Source: Acidobacteriota bacterium (GTDB lineage: Bacteria; Acidobacteriota; Blastocatellia; Pyrinomonadales; Pyrinomonadaceae). Taken from it: 64,000 nt of DNA. Both the position numbers and the translations under genes were made by a program. The DNA lies in contig JADKEF010000017.1 of the NCBI GenBank assembly GCA_016718135.1, positions 496,001-560,000 of the forward strand. Reading direction: 5' to 3'. Shown here one piece after another: positions 14,617 through 23,893 of this stretch; position 1 is the first letter of the stretch, and the number at the start of each line of letters is the position of its first letter. The notes under the pieces were generated by a model. That model was not told the DNA's origin, did not search any database, and saw only the letters and a list, made by a program, of their open reading frames with translations.

Positions 14617-15750
14617 TTATCCCGCCGAGGCCACTTTCAGGTCGATCAGCGTATCGAGCGGCGTGTACTCGCGGTCCTGCGAAGTTGCGACGGCTTCGTA
14701 AGTAAGCTTTCCTGCGTAGGTGTTTACACCTTCCGCGAGGCCCGCGTCGTCCTTTATCGCCTGCTCAAAGCCTTTGTTTGCAAGGTCGAGAGCGTAAGGC
14801 AATGTTGCATTTGTCAGAGCGAAAGTCGAAGTTCGCGGCACTGCACCCGGCATGTTTGCTACGCAATAATGGAGCACGCCTTCTTCGTAATAGGTTGGGT
14901 TCGAGTGCGTTGTTGCATGAGTCGTCTCAAAGCAACCACCCTGATCGACAGCGACGTCCACGAGAACAGAACCCTGCGGCAACAAGTGCAGCATGTCGCG
15001 GGTAACGAGTTTCGGTGCCGCAGCACCGACGACCAGAACAGCACCGATCACGAGATCAGCATGCGAGATAGCTTCCTCGATCTGGTAACGCGACGAAGCG
15101 AGCGTCTGAACCTTAGAGAGAAAGATGTCATCAAGCTGACGCAGACGGTCGAGGTCGCGGTCGATGATCGTTACTTTGGCTCCAAGTCCAACCGCCATCT
15201 TCGCAGCCTCAGTACCGACGATGCCGCCGCCGATGATGACGACATTTGCCGCCGGAACTCCGGGAACGCCGCCGAGCAGGATTCCCTTTCCGCCGTTCAT
15301 TTTTTCGAGATACGTCGCCCCAACCTGCACCGACATTCTTCCTGCTACCTCTGACATCGGGATCAGCAAGGGCAAGCGGCGTCCGCTGGTGATAGTTTCA
15401 TACGCAACGCCCGTGACCTTACGATCGAGCATCTGCTTGGTCAGTTCGTTTTCCGGAGCGAGATGCAGGTATGTGAAGAGAACCTGATTCTCACGCATCC
15501 GCGGATATTCAGGAGCGACCGGCTCTTTGACCTTGACGATCATGTCGCCTGTAGCCCAGACCTCGTCCGCCGTGTCGAGCATATTTCCGCCCGCTTTCAC
15601 GTACTGTTCGTCTTTAAAACCCGAACCTTCGCCCGCCGTCTTTTGCACAAAAACAGTGTGCCCCGCGTGCGTCAATGCCTGAACACCCGCAGGCGTCAGC
15701 CCTACGCGGTATTCGTTGTCCTTAATTTCCTTCGGCAATCCGATCTTCAT
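14617..15750 (-). CDS. ald: Alanine dehydrogenase
   Basis: NAD-dependent reversible deamination of L-alanine to pyruvate and ammonia, in the cytoplasm. The 377 residues match the family length of about 370. Seen are MKIGLPKEIKDNEYRVGLTP, the substrate-loop lysine region MIVKVKEP, the Rossmann motif VVIIGGGIVGTEAAKMAVG (about 170-188), and VDVAVDQGGCFETTHATTH. A GGAGAG site precedes the ATG. It lies 77 bases downstream of recQ on the same strand, but the AT-rich gap suggests its own promoter. Confidence 0.95.
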   Translation of the reverse strand: MKIGLPKEIKDNEYRVGLTPAGVQALTHAGHTVFVQKTAGEGSGFKDEQYVKAGGNMLDTADEVWATGDMIVKVKEPVAPEYPRMRENQVLFTYLHLAPENELTKQMLDRKVTGVAYETITSGRRLPLLIPMSEVAGRMSVQVGATYLEKMNGGKGILLGGVPGVPAANVVIIGGGIVGTEAAKMAVGLGAKVTIIDRDLDRLRQLDDIFLSKVQTLASSRYQIEEAISHADLVIGAVLVVGAAAPKLVTRDMLHLLPQGSVLVDVAVDQGGCFETTHATTHSNPTYYEEGVLHYCVANMPGAVPRTSTFALTNATLPYALDLANKGFEQAIKDDAGLAEGVNTYAGKLTYEAVATSQDREYTPLDTLIDLKVASAG

Positions 15751-15827
15751 AAATAAACTCTCCAGAAAATAAAATATCGATAACTAAAGCCTATAAACGG
15801 ATAATTTTACGTTGTTTTGAGGAAATA

Positions 15828-18023
15828 TTAAAAAGCTCCCTTCGATTTTTCTCCGGCCGTTGCCTCTATCGCCGCACGGACCGCCCTGATCTCGCCGTAA
15901 CTATAATCGTCGCCCAAAGCCGACTTGACCGGGCCGATCATTCCTTCCGCGCCGTGCTCAATGATCGCCTTCCTTATGTTCTCGATCTTATCAACGGGAA
16001 CCAATTGCTCGAGTGCGATCTCTCCGATGCCGACAAAACGCGCAAGATGGCCTTCAACGGTGCTTAGCCCGAGGCCGCGTTCTTTTGCGATCTCATCCAC
16101 CGACATGCCGTCTTGAAATAGATCGAATGTCGTACGATACGTATCTCGCCCGGTCGCGTCACGCTTTGTTCGCTGCTTGCGCTCGCGTTTTGGTGCTCTG
16201 AGGTTTATCCGCGTGGCAAGGCCATTTCGCGAACAGTAATTGCGGATCTCGTTTAGAAAATCAGCTCCATATTTATCAAACTTCAGATCGCCGACGCCTG
16301 AGATCTTTCGCATGTCCCAATCGCTCTGCGGCAAATACGTAGCCATCTCGACGAGTGTGGCGTCGGAGAAAACTACATACGGCGGCACATTCTCATTGCG
16401 TGCAAAGACCGTGCGTAGCTGCCGCAATGCGTCGAAAAGCTCCGGAATATGCGGATGCTCGACATCGGGAGCGAGCATTTTCCGTTTCGATTCCTTTATC
16501 TTTAGCTTGATCAACTCGACCGGTGTCTTTCCGGCAAGCACGTCCATGCTGGTTTCTGTAAGAGCGATCGTCGGAAACTGTCCATCGTTCTGAACGAGAA
16601 AACCTTGAGCGATAAGGTCTTTGAAATAATCAAACCAATGATCTTTCGAAATGTCCGCTCCTACTCCGTATGTTTTGAGATTCTTATGCTCGTCTCGGAT
16701 CTTCATCGATTCGGAACCGCGCAGGAAATCTACGAGATACGCTAAACCAAACCGCTGGCCGGTTCGGTAAACCGCACTTAAGGCTTTCTGAGCGATGATC
16801 GTCCCGTCAAATTTCTCAAAGACCGTCGTGCAGTTATCGCAGTTGCCGCAATTCTCTTCGAGGTCTTCCGAAAAATACTTGAGCAGGAATTTTCGACGGC
16901 ACGAGCGAAGATCGCCGAACTGCCCCATTTGGTCGAGCTTCTTTAGCATGATCTCGGTCTGCTCGCGATTGCCCTCGACCTCCGCAAACTTCTTGAGTTT
17001 TAGAACATCCGCCCAGCTAAAGAACAGCAACGCATCGCTCGCGAGGCCATCACGGCCCGCGCGCCCTGTCTCCTGATAATAGCTCTCGACATTCTTCGGC
17101 AGGTCCATATGGACGACAAACCGCACGTTCGATTTGTCGATGCCCATGCCAAAAGCGATCGTCGCGACCACGATCTTTGTCTCGTCTTTTAGAAACGATT
17201 CCTGATGTTTTTCCCGCGTCGCTTTGTCGAGCCCCGCGTGATATGCCAATGCACTAAACCCCTCATCACGCAGGTCTGCCGCGAGCGAATCGACCGACGC
17301 ACGGCTCAAGCAGTAGATGATGCCGCTTTCGTCTTTGCGTTTTTCAAGGTAATCGAGGAGTTGCGAATAGGAATTTCGCTTGGGCTCGACCGCGTAGAAG
17401 ATGTTCGGCCGATTAAAGCTTGAGATGAAAAGCCCGGCATGCTCTATGTTCAGCCGCTCAAAAATATCCTTGCGAACAAGCTTGTCGGCGGTCGCGGTCA
17501 GAGCTATGACAGGTATGTTTGGGAACACACGCTTGAGCGTTGCAAGCCGTAAATATTCCGGCCGAAAATCGTGCCCCCAGCTCGAGATACAGTGAGCTTC
17601 GTCAACAGCAAAAAGCGAAATATCGATCTGCGAAAGGAAATCAAGAAACTCATCTCCGCCCTGCGACAGCCGCTCGGGAGCGACATAGAGCAGCTTGAGT
17701 TTGCCGCTGCGAATATCGCGGAAGATCGGAACCTGCTCGGCGGCAGTCTGCGTCGAATTCAAAAACGCCGCGTCGACGCCATTGGCTCTCAGAGCATCGA
17801 CCTGATCCTTCATCAAGGCGATAAGCGGCGAGATCACGACCGTCAACCCATCCAGCATCAACGCCGGGATCTGATAACAAAGCGACTTACCACCGCCAGT
17901 TGGCATCAGCACGACGCAGTCCTTCTTATCAAGCACAGCCTCGATCACCGCTTCCTGATTCATCCGGAAATCGTCGTAACCGAAGCGATGTTTGAGTATT
18001 TCTCTGGCTTGATCGATGCTCAT
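15828..18023 (-). CDS. recQ: ATP-dependent DNA helicase RecQ
   Basis: This is a 3'-5' helicase of recombination and replication-fork repair. At 731 residues it has all RecQ parts: Walker A PTGGGKS (41-47), DEAH box at 141-144, the helicase C-terminal domain with VATIAFGMGIDKSNVRFVVH and QETGRAGRDG, the zinc-binding RQC cysteines (SCRRKFLLKYF..NCGNCDNC, about 375-400), and an HRDC domain near 520-600. A C-terminal helix-turn-helix extension (DLFQDGMSVDEIAKERGLGL) resembles that of Bacteroidetes and Acidobacteria RecQ. Confidence 0.95.
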   Translation of the reverse strand: MSIDQAREILKHRFGYDDFRMNQEAVIEAVLDKKDCVVLMPTGGGKSLCYQIPALMLDGLTVVISPLIALMKDQVDALRANGVDAAFLNSTQTAAEQVPIFRDIRSGKLKLLYVAPERLSQGGDEFLDFLSQIDISLFAVDEAHCISSWGHDFRPEYLRLATLKRVFPNIPVIALTATADKLVRKDIFERLNIEHAGLFISSFNRPNIFYAVEPKRNSYSQLLDYLEKRKDESGIIYCLSRASVDSLAADLRDEGFSALAYHAGLDKATREKHQESFLKDETKIVVATIAFGMGIDKSNVRFVVHMDLPKNVESYYQETGRAGRDGLASDALLFFSWADVLKLKKFAEVEGNREQTEIMLKKLDQMGQFGDLRSCRRKFLLKYFSEDLEENCGNCDNCTTVFEKFDGTIIAQKALSAVYRTGQRFGLAYLVDFLRGSESMKIRDEHKNLKTYGVGADISKDHWFDYFKDLIAQGFLVQNDGQFPTIALTETSMDVLAGKTPVELIKLKIKESKRKMLAPDVEHPHIPELFDALRQLRTVFARNENVPPYVVFSDATLVEMATYLPQSDWDMRKISGVGDLKFDKYGADFLNEIRNYCSRNGLATRINLRAPKRERKQRTKRDATGRDTYRTTFDLFQDGMSVDEIAKERGLGLSTVEGHLARFVGIGEIALEQLVPVDKIENIRKAIIEHGAEGMIGPVKSALGDDYSYGEIRAVRAAIEATAGEKSKGAF

Positions 18024-18032
18024 AAAAGATTT

Positions 18033-18119
18033 GAACGCGGATGAAACGGATCCAACGGATTCGCACGGATCTTTAAATCATGTCCGTATTGATCCGCCGA
18101 ATCCGTTTTATCCGCGTTC
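18033..18119. repeat. Word-type inverted repeat (ACGGAT/ATCCGT words)
   Basis: The left arm (18033-18060, GAACGCGGATGAAACGG then ATCCAACGGAT) and right arm (18092-18119) are reverse complements at 24 of 28 positions. Inner ACGGAT/ATGTCCGT words extend the palindrome inward. It fills the gap between the aldehyde dehydrogenase stop and the recQ start. Confidence 0.85.
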
Positions 18120-18149
18120 TATTTTTGTCCAACGGTAATGCAGTCTTGT

Positions 18150-19679
18150 CTATATCTCGACCGCGTCGATCTGAGCCTTCTGCAGTTTGCCGCTGTAGTC
18201 GACGTAGAGGGATTTCCACTCGGTGAAGATGTCTAAGACCTGCGTTCCGGCTTCGCGGTGACCGTTGCCGGTGCCCTTAGTCCCGCCGAACGGAAGGTGA
18301 ACTTCCGCACCGATCGTAGCCGAATTCACATAGCAGATCCCGGTGTAAAGTTCCTGCATCGCGTAGAAAGCCTGATTGACATCTTGCGTGTAGATCGCCG
18401 ATGAGAGGCCGTACTGGACGCCGTTTACAATGTCGATGGCCTCGTCTAACGTCGAAAACGGAATGACGCAGGTAACCGGGCCGAAGATTTCTTCCTGCTC
18501 GATACGCATACCGCGTTTTACGTCGGTAAATACTGTAGGCTCAATGAAGTAACCGTTTTTGTAGGCACCTTTAGTAAGGCGATTGCCGCCGCACGCGAGC
18601 GTGGCCTTATCGACGATCTTACCGATCTCGATGTATGCGAGTATCTTGTCCATCGCGTGCTGGTTGATGACCGGACCGACCTCGGTCTTAGCATCAAGGC
18701 CGTTGCCGACGCGGAGTTGCTTTACCTTCGCAACCAGCTTTTCGCAGAATTTCTTATAGACCTTTTTGTGAACGATCAAACGCGACGAGGCGGTACAACG
18801 CTGTCCGCTTGTACCAAAGGCCCCCCACAGCGAACCTTCGACCGCATTATCGACATCGGCGTCATCCATCACGATGATCGCGTTCTTACCGCCCATCTCG
18901 AGGCTCACGATCTTGTTGTCCTGAGCACAACGCTCGGCGATGATGCGTCCCGTTGTGGTCGAACCGGTGAACGAGATCAAACGCACATCGAGATTGTTGA
19001 CGAGTGCCTGACCAGGTTCCGCAAAACCGTTGACGAGATTTACTACGCCTTTCGGAATGCCTGCCTGTTCACATGCTTTGATCAGATTCAGCGATGAGAG
19101 TGGCACGTCTTCGCCGGACTTTAGGACGACGGTGTTGCCGCAAACCAATGCCGGGATCAGCTTCCACGACGGGATCGCCATCGGGAAATTGAACGGCGTG
19201 ATCAAACCACAGATGCCGACCGGCTGGCGGACGCACATCGCGAATTTATTTGGCATTTCCGCCGGTGTCGTAAAACCATGTAAACGACGGCCTTCGCCGG
19301 CGGTGTAGTAGGTGCAATCGATCGCTTCCTGCACATCGCCGCCCGCTTCCTTCAAAACCTTGCCCATCTCGCGGGTCATCTGCTGGGTGAATTCATCCTT
19401 GTTGTCACGCAGTATCTCACCGAGCTTGAACAATATTTCAGCACGCTTCGGTGCCGGCGTCCGTCGCCAGCGCGTCGCCGCATTCTTCGCCGCATCGACC
19501 GCAGCCTTGACGTCTTCAGCATTCGAGGCCGGAAATCGTCCGACGATATCTGTTGTATCCGCAGGGTTTACGTTGTCAAACCACTCACCCGACGAGCTCT
19601 TGACCCATTCGCCGTTGATGTAGTTGTGGTACTTTTTGACCGTTGTCTTCGTCGCTTTCGTGTTCTTTGCAGTTGCCAT
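18150..19679 (-). CDS. Aldehyde dehydrogenase (NAD(P)-dependent), ALDH superfamily
   Basis: The 509 residues from ATG 19679 carry the catalytic Cys in GTSGQRCTAS (about Cys295), the general-base Glu in LEMGGKNA (about Glu261), TPFNFPMAIPSWKLIPAL, and FGGTKGTGNGHREAG. The closest resemblance is to the aminoadipate/ketoglutarate-semialdehyde and ALDH7-like groups; the substrate is not certain. A longer in-frame start at 19715 would add MDFWLWALDYND, which is translated repeat DNA, so it is rejected. Confidence 0.9.
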   Translation of the reverse strand: MATAKNTKATKTTVKKYHNYINGEWVKSSSGEWFDNVNPADTTDIVGRFPASNAEDVKAAVDAAKNAATRWRRTPAPKRAEILFKLGEILRDNKDEFTQQMTREMGKVLKEAGGDVQEAIDCTYYTAGEGRRLHGFTTPAEMPNKFAMCVRQPVGICGLITPFNFPMAIPSWKLIPALVCGNTVVLKSGEDVPLSSLNLIKACEQAGIPKGVVNLVNGFAEPGQALVNNLDVRLISFTGSTTTGRIIAERCAQDNKIVSLEMGGKNAIIVMDDADVDNAVEGSLWGAFGTSGQRCTASSRLIVHKKVYKKFCEKLVAKVKQLRVGNGLDAKTEVGPVINQHAMDKILAYIEIGKIVDKATLACGGNRLTKGAYKNGYFIEPTVFTDVKRGMRIEQEEIFGPVTCVIPFSTLDEAIDIVNGVQYGLSSAIYTQDVNQAFYAMQELYTGICYVNSATIGAEVHLPFGGTKGTGNGHREAGTQVLDIFTEWKSLYVDYSGKLQKAQIDAVEI

Positions 19680-19687
19680 ATCGTTAT

Positions 19688-19741
19688 AGTCTAAAGCCCA
19701 AAGCCAAAAGTCCAAAGTCCGGACGCTCCGGACTTTGGACT
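19688..19741. repeat. Word-type inverted repeat (CCAAAG words) with perfect hairpin
   Basis: AGTCCAAAGTCCGGA (19709-19723) pairs perfectly with TCCGGACTTTGGACT (19727-19741) across a three-base loop. Additional CCAAAG words precede the left arm. It lies in the short gap between htrA and the aldehyde dehydrogenase. Confidence 0.88.
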
Positions 19742-19766
19742 CAGACGAATGAATATGTGAGATCGC

Positions 19767-21242
19767 TTACCTGATCGTAAACTGCACGATCTTCAACTGT
19801 GCCGCACGGACAGAGGGAATGTATGTAAGTACGTGCATAACGACCGGATCGCCGACCTTAAGCTTTGCGACAGCGTCGTTGAACGATTTTAGATCCGTAA
19901 CGGTGACGCGGTTGATACGCTGTATGAGATCGCCTTCGCCCAAGGCGTCGGTTCCATTCGCATTCTTGATATCTGCGATGAAGCTCGCCTGGTTGATCTC
20001 TTTCACGACCAGGCCTTTTTGTCCTTCAAGTTTGTACTGTTCGGCCAGAGTTGGCGTCATCTCGGCTAGCGTCAGACCAAAAGGTTTCTGCTCGATCCGG
20101 CCGTCGACGGGCAAAGGACGGCGGTCGCTGTTGGTCGAAGGCGGGCTATTGATCGGCCGTTCGGCGAGTTTTATGGTCGCCGTTTGCTTTTCAAATGCAT
20201 CGCCTTTTTCACGATAGAATGCGACAGTGACGGTTTGGTCGGGCGTTGTCGTGGCGACCTTAGCAATAAGGTCCTGAGAATTCTGTACCGGCTGCCCGTT
20301 GAATTCGACGATCACATCGCCCACCTTCAAACCCGCAACTGCTGCCGGCCCTTGCCGGTCACGCACATCCGTGATGATCGATCCGCGTTTCTCCTTTAGC
20401 CCATACACCGCCGCAAACTCCGGCTGTACCGAATCGAGCAACACACCGAGATAGCCGCGGCGAACCTTGCCATTCTTAACGATCTGACCGTAAACATAGT
20501 CGGCCTCGCGCGAGGGCAAGGCAAACCCGACACCATTGTAGTCGCCAGTGGACGTCGCGATCTGTGAATTTACACCAACGACCTCACCGTCAAGATTGAC
20601 GAGCGGGCCGCCGGAATTACCACGATTTATCGCAGCGTCGGTCTGAATAAAGCGTTGGAACGCCGATGCGTAAGGGGTTTCGCGTTCCTTTTGCGAAATG
20701 ATCCCGGCTGTGACCGACTTTGCGAGACCAAATGGCGATCCGATCGCCAAAACCCAATCGCCCACTTCGGCTTTGTCCGAATCGCCAAATTTTACAGCCG
20801 GCAGATCACGTTTCGCATCGATCTTGAGCACAGCGATATCAGTTAGTTCATCAGTACCTACGACGCGAGCAATAAATTCCTCGCCCGAATCGAGCTTCAC
20901 GGTTATTCGAACGGCATCATCAACGACGTGCGCGTTGGTCACGATGTAGCCGCTCTTATCGACGATAAATCCGCTGCCGACCGCACGAACGGGCCGTTGC
21001 TGCATCTGCCGACGCAGAAATTCCATGATGTCGCTGCCATCATTCGGCGTCTGTGCTCCGCGTGCCTGCGGCTGAGGAGTGCTGCCCTTAGTATCGATCG
21101 AGACAACCGACGGCTCGACGCGTTTGGCTATCTCTGCGAAGCCCTTCGCGACCTTGTCGGGCTGAGCGATAAGCACCGGTGTCATCGCAAAAAAGGCGAC
21201 GGCGATCAAGATAAATTGTCGAACGGAAATGTGTGCTGACAT
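19767..21242 (-). CDS. HtrA/DegP-type periplasmic serine protease
   Basis: This is an envelope quality-control protease/chaperone of 491 residues. The signal peptide covers about residues 1-26. The trypsin-like domain has the triad His105 (TNAHVVDD), Asp135 (ELTDIAVL) and Ser210 (RGNSGGPL). Two PDZ domains follow (about 265-360 and 385-485). A promoter with an extended -10 and an AGGAG site lie upstream. Deg-type length and two PDZ domains indicate DegQ/DegP rather than DegS. Confidence 0.93.
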   Translation of the reverse strand: MSAHISVRQFILIAVAFFAMTPVLIAQPDKVAKGFAEIAKRVEPSVVSIDTKGSTPQPQARGAQTPNDGSDIMEFLRRQMQQRPVRAVGSGFIVDKSGYIVTNAHVVDDAVRITVKLDSGEEFIARVVGTDELTDIAVLKIDAKRDLPAVKFGDSDKAEVGDWVLAIGSPFGLAKSVTAGIISQKERETPYASAFQRFIQTDAAINRGNSGGPLVNLDGEVVGVNSQIATSTGDYNGVGFALPSREADYVYGQIVKNGKVRRGYLGVLLDSVQPEFAAVYGLKEKRGSIITDVRDRQGPAAVAGLKVGDVIVEFNGQPVQNSQDLIAKVATTTPDQTVTVAFYREKGDAFEKQTATIKLAERPINSPPSTNSDRRPLPVDGRIEQKPFGLTLAEMTPTLAEQYKLEGQKGLVVKEINQASFIADIKNANGTDALGEGDLIQRINRVTVTDLKSFNDAVAKLKVGDPVVMHVLTYIPSVRAAQLKIVQFTIR

Positions 21243-21247
21243 AACTA

Positions 21248-21290
21248 CTCCTAAAAAAACGAATCCCCGCTGTCTGCCAAAATTATAACA
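21248..21290 (-). promoter_or_regulatory. Extended -10 promoter and ribosome-binding site of htrA
   Basis: On the minus strand TGTTATAAT (TGn plus TATAAT, 21282-21290) lies about 40 bases before the ATG, and AGGAG (21248-21252) is five bases before it. No good -35 is seen, which is usual for extended -10 promoters. Confidence 0.55.
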
Positions 21291-21316
21291 AAGTCATCTA
21301 CTGTTTTGATGCCTGT

Positions 21317-22276
21317 TTACCGGGTCGGGTCGAGGAGTATTTTCAGAGAGCCTTTGATCGCGGCATCGTGCATAGCCGCGTCCCCCTGAGACAGCCGCCG
21401 CGTTTCCTGGATAAGTCCGCTGACATCGACCGCTCCGCTGGCGAGCAGTTCTAGAGCAGGTGCGAACCGACCGCAGCGTGAGCCAACGATAGTTATCTCA
21501 TCCACTACAACACGCGAAGCGGCCCACGTCGGGGTACCGTGAAAGGTCGATTTGAGCACGATCTTGCCGCGAGGCCTAACCAGATCGAGTGCGGTGGCAA
21601 AACCGGATTCCGAGCCGCTCGCCTCGACGACGACGTCAAAATAGTGCGACATTGCGGGCGAAATATCGCCCAGCAAGATGCCTTGAACATGACCGGCCAC
21701 CGCCATTTTCGAACTATGTTTACCGATCAAGATCAGTGACGGCGAGCGCTGTGCGAGGCTCATTGCACACAGCAACCCCAGTTTCCCATCGCCAATCACC
21801 GCAACTTTGGATTGATCGCTGATCTCGACCTGCTCAGTTATCCCGTAAGCAGCCGCAAGCGGTTCGGCAAACACGGCTTGTTCATCAGACACGTTGTCCG
21901 GAACAACGAGCAAGTTTCGCGACGGCAGCTGCAAATACTCAGCGTGCGCTCCGTCGCGGCCCACGATGCCGAGCACAGTTCGCGACGGGCAATGACGCGG
22001 ATCGCCGGCCGCGCATTTCTCACACCTGCCGCAGCCCGCATTGATCTCGCCGACAACGCGTTTACCGATCAGTTCAGGACCGTCATCGGCCGTTTCGACG
22101 ATGCCGACAAACTCATGTCCGATCGTGCCCTCGAAGCCTGCGTAACCGCGTGCGATCTCGATGTCCGTGTTGCAAATACCAGATCTAACGACACGAACGA
22201 GTGCTTCGTGAGGCAGCTCAGGTACTGCCACGTCTGCGACTTCAAGTTTTCCGTTTATAAATCTAAGTGCTCTCAT
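21317..22276 (-). CDS. Zinc-dependent alcohol dehydrogenase, MDR family
   Basis: The 319 residues from ATG 22276 begin MRALRFINGKLEVADV. Catalytic-zinc residues are seen in SGICNTDIEIARGYAGFEGTIGHEF, structural-zinc cysteines in CGRCEKCAAGDPRHC, and the nucleotide site in VAVIGDGKLGLL. The pattern resembles threonine/sorbitol/glucose dehydrogenases; the substrate is unknown. Longer in-frame starts would overlap the divergent lipoprotein gene and are rejected. Confidence 0.9.
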   Translation of the reverse strand: MRALRFINGKLEVADVAVPELPHEALVRVVRSGICNTDIEIARGYAGFEGTIGHEFVGIVETADDGPELIGKRVVGEINAGCGRCEKCAAGDPRHCPSRTVLGIVGRDGAHAEYLQLPSRNLLVVPDNVSDEQAVFAEPLAAAYGITEQVEISDQSKVAVIGDGKLGLLCAMSLAQRSPSLILIGKHSSKMAVAGHVQGILLGDISPAMSHYFDVVVEASGSESGFATALDLVRPRGKIVLKSTFHGTPTWAASRVVVDEITIVGSRCGRFAPALELLASGAVDVSGLIQETRRLSQGDAAMHDAAIKGSLKILLDPTR

Positions 22277-22351
22277 CTCGACGCTGAAATCATAAGCGAC
22301 GGGTGGCGAAAGTTGCAATTGCCGGCCGCCGTGGGCTAATCTCGTCTCACT

Positions 22352-22912
22352 ATGCGTAGGATATTTTTGCTTGTATCTGTCCTCTCGATCATCTCTGTTG
22401 CGTTCGCCTGCCAGAAAGAAAAGCCTGCCGTCACGGGCCACGCGTCGCCGACGGAGGCGTACAAGGCTCTCTTTGCTGCCGTTAAGGCAAAAGACATCGA
22501 TGCGATCAAAAAGAATATCTCGAAAAAGACGATCGAGCTCGGCAAAATGTCGATGGAGCGTTTTAAGAAGTCCGAAAAGGAAGCCTACGAGAATGGATTT
22601 ACGGCGACGACCATTACCGACACCCTGCCCTCGATGCGTGATGAGCGGGTGAAGGACAATTACGGGGCTCTTGAGGTTTGGAATACGCAGGAAAGCAAAT
22701 GGGACGACGTCGCCTTCGTTTTCGAAGATGGCGGATGGAAACTCGGGATGGGCGATGCCTTTTCAGGTTCGTATCAGTCGCCGGGCCCGGGACGTGATTT
22801 CCGCGAGAAAGAAGCCGCAAACGCCATGGCAAAAGGCCCGGCTCCGCAAGGTCCAACCGCAGATTCGGCGACAAACTCTAATGCCGCACCGCTCGCAAGC
22901 AACAAGAAATGA
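22352..22912 (+). CDS. Small lipoprotein of unknown function, NTF2-like (DUF4878-type)
   Basis: The 186 residues open with a signal sequence ending in VAFAC, a lipobox with Cys20. The middle part (SPTEAYKALFAAVKAKDIDAI, VFEDGGWKLGMGD) has the helix-then-sheet pattern of DUF4878/NTF2-like lipoproteins. The C-terminus is a low-complexity tail rich in Pro, Ala and Asn. It overlaps the next gene by four bases (ATGA), so the two are translationally coupled. Confidence 0.75.
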   Translation: MRRIFLLVSVLSIISVAFACQKEKPAVTGHASPTEAYKALFAAVKAKDIDAIKKNISKKTIELGKMSMERFKKSEKEAYENGFTATTITDTLPSMRDERVKDNYGALEVWNTQESKWDDVAFVFEDGGWKLGMGDAFSGSYQSPGPGRDFREKEAANAMAKGPAPQGPTADSATNSNAAPLASNKK

Positions 22913-23241
22913 TCGGCCAGCGAGAATTTAACGACATTGTCACCACCTACGAGAAACACGGCTGGGTTCTCCGCCGTGTTTTGCTTTCACATGAGACGCG
23001 AAGGCGTCTAACTGAGATACCAGCCGATGTTACAACCATCGAGTCTGACATCGACGCCGCTTGGTTTTCGCGGCCTCCAATGGCCGGCGAGATCTCATGG
23101 GAGATACGATCCCTCGGTCCAACGCCCTTTGCTTTGGTCGAATTTGTCGACGAGGATTCGCCCGACTTCGAGGACGTACTTGAAGCGGTAAAACAGCGAA
23201 TGATCGACTCGCTCTCTCAACGAAAGCGGCTTGACAACTAG
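22909..23241 (+). CDS. Hypothetical protein
   Basis: The 110 residues (MIGQREFNDIVTTYEKHGW...) are soluble and acidic near the C-terminus, and are not recognised. Start and stop overlap both neighbours, so it is the middle gene of a coupled trio with the lipoprotein and the following helical protein. No catalytic motif is seen. Confidence 0.7.
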   Translation: MIGQREFNDIVTTYEKHGWVLRRVLLSHETRRRLTEIPADVTTIESDIDAAWFSRPPMAGEISWEIRSLGPTPFALVEFVDEDSPDFEDVLEAVKQRMIDSLSQRKRLDN

Positions 23242-23893
23242 GTTGTCGGATAGCAAACTTGAGGCTGTTGACATGATGATCAAGGAATTAGGCGGAAAGG
23301 TTGAGAGTGTGTGGGAAGGCCTAAGGCCTGTCACTAAGAATATGCTCGAAGGGGCATTGCAGGCTGGCAAATCTAACATCCTAAACCCCAAAACACCAAA
23401 ATTCTTCTACGATGCACACGCAGATTTTGAGGTCAGCCGTCTTCTCTCCGCCCTCGACGAACGATCGAAAAGCAAAGAAATTAGAAAGGATGCGGTGAAG
23501 CTGGGTGAGATCAATCAGCTTGCAGATATCTGTGTTCTGGTACTCGAATCGCAGTCGGCATCGGCTGAGGTATTCATCCAGCTAGCCGAGCGGGCGATCA
23601 AGGATAACGATTATAATCGCCTCGACAAGCTCGGCGACCACCTTGCCGAACGCTATTCCGCCGGAGAGATCGCCGAGATCGTTCGCCAGACGGACATGCC
23701 CCAGATCAGAGCGATCGCTTACGAAACGTTGGCAATGATGTCGATCTCTGCTCTTGTCCCACTACTTGACGACCCGCTTTACGCCGGTATCGCCGCTGGT
23801 GCTCTTGAACAGAAAGCCTTCGAATTTGATTCGGAAGAAGCTCGGGATATTCTCGAACAGTTTGATTCGGAGAATGGTCAGGGCGGGAACTAG
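23231..23893 (+). CDS. Hypothetical helical protein, possibly HEAT-like
   Basis: Up to 220 residues, nearly all predicted helical. The second half (AERYSAGEIAEIVRQTD, RAIAYETLAMMSISALVPLLDD) resembles HEAT/Armadillo-type helical pairs. The start is uncertain: TTG 23231 overlaps the previous gene, TTG 23243 follows its stop, and ATG 23273 is also possible. It ends four bases inside the convergent PLA2-like gene. Confidence 0.65.
   Translation: MTTRLSDSKLEAVDMMIKELGGKVESVWEGLRPVTKNMLEGALQAGKSNILNPKTPKFFYDAHADFEVSRLLSALDERSKSKEIRKDAVKLGEINQLADICVLVLESQSASAEVFIQLAERAIKDNDYNRLDKLGDHLAERYSAGEIAEIVRQTDMPQIRAIAYETLAMMSISALVPLLDDPLYAGIAAGALEQKAFEFDSEEARDILEQFDSENGQGGN

Noticed and set aside
19680..19715. 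A 12-residue N-terminal extension of the aldehyde dehydrogenase (MDFWLWALDYND)
   Set aside because: It is encoded by the CCAAAG-word repeat and not by family sequence; the ATG at 19679 fits the family.
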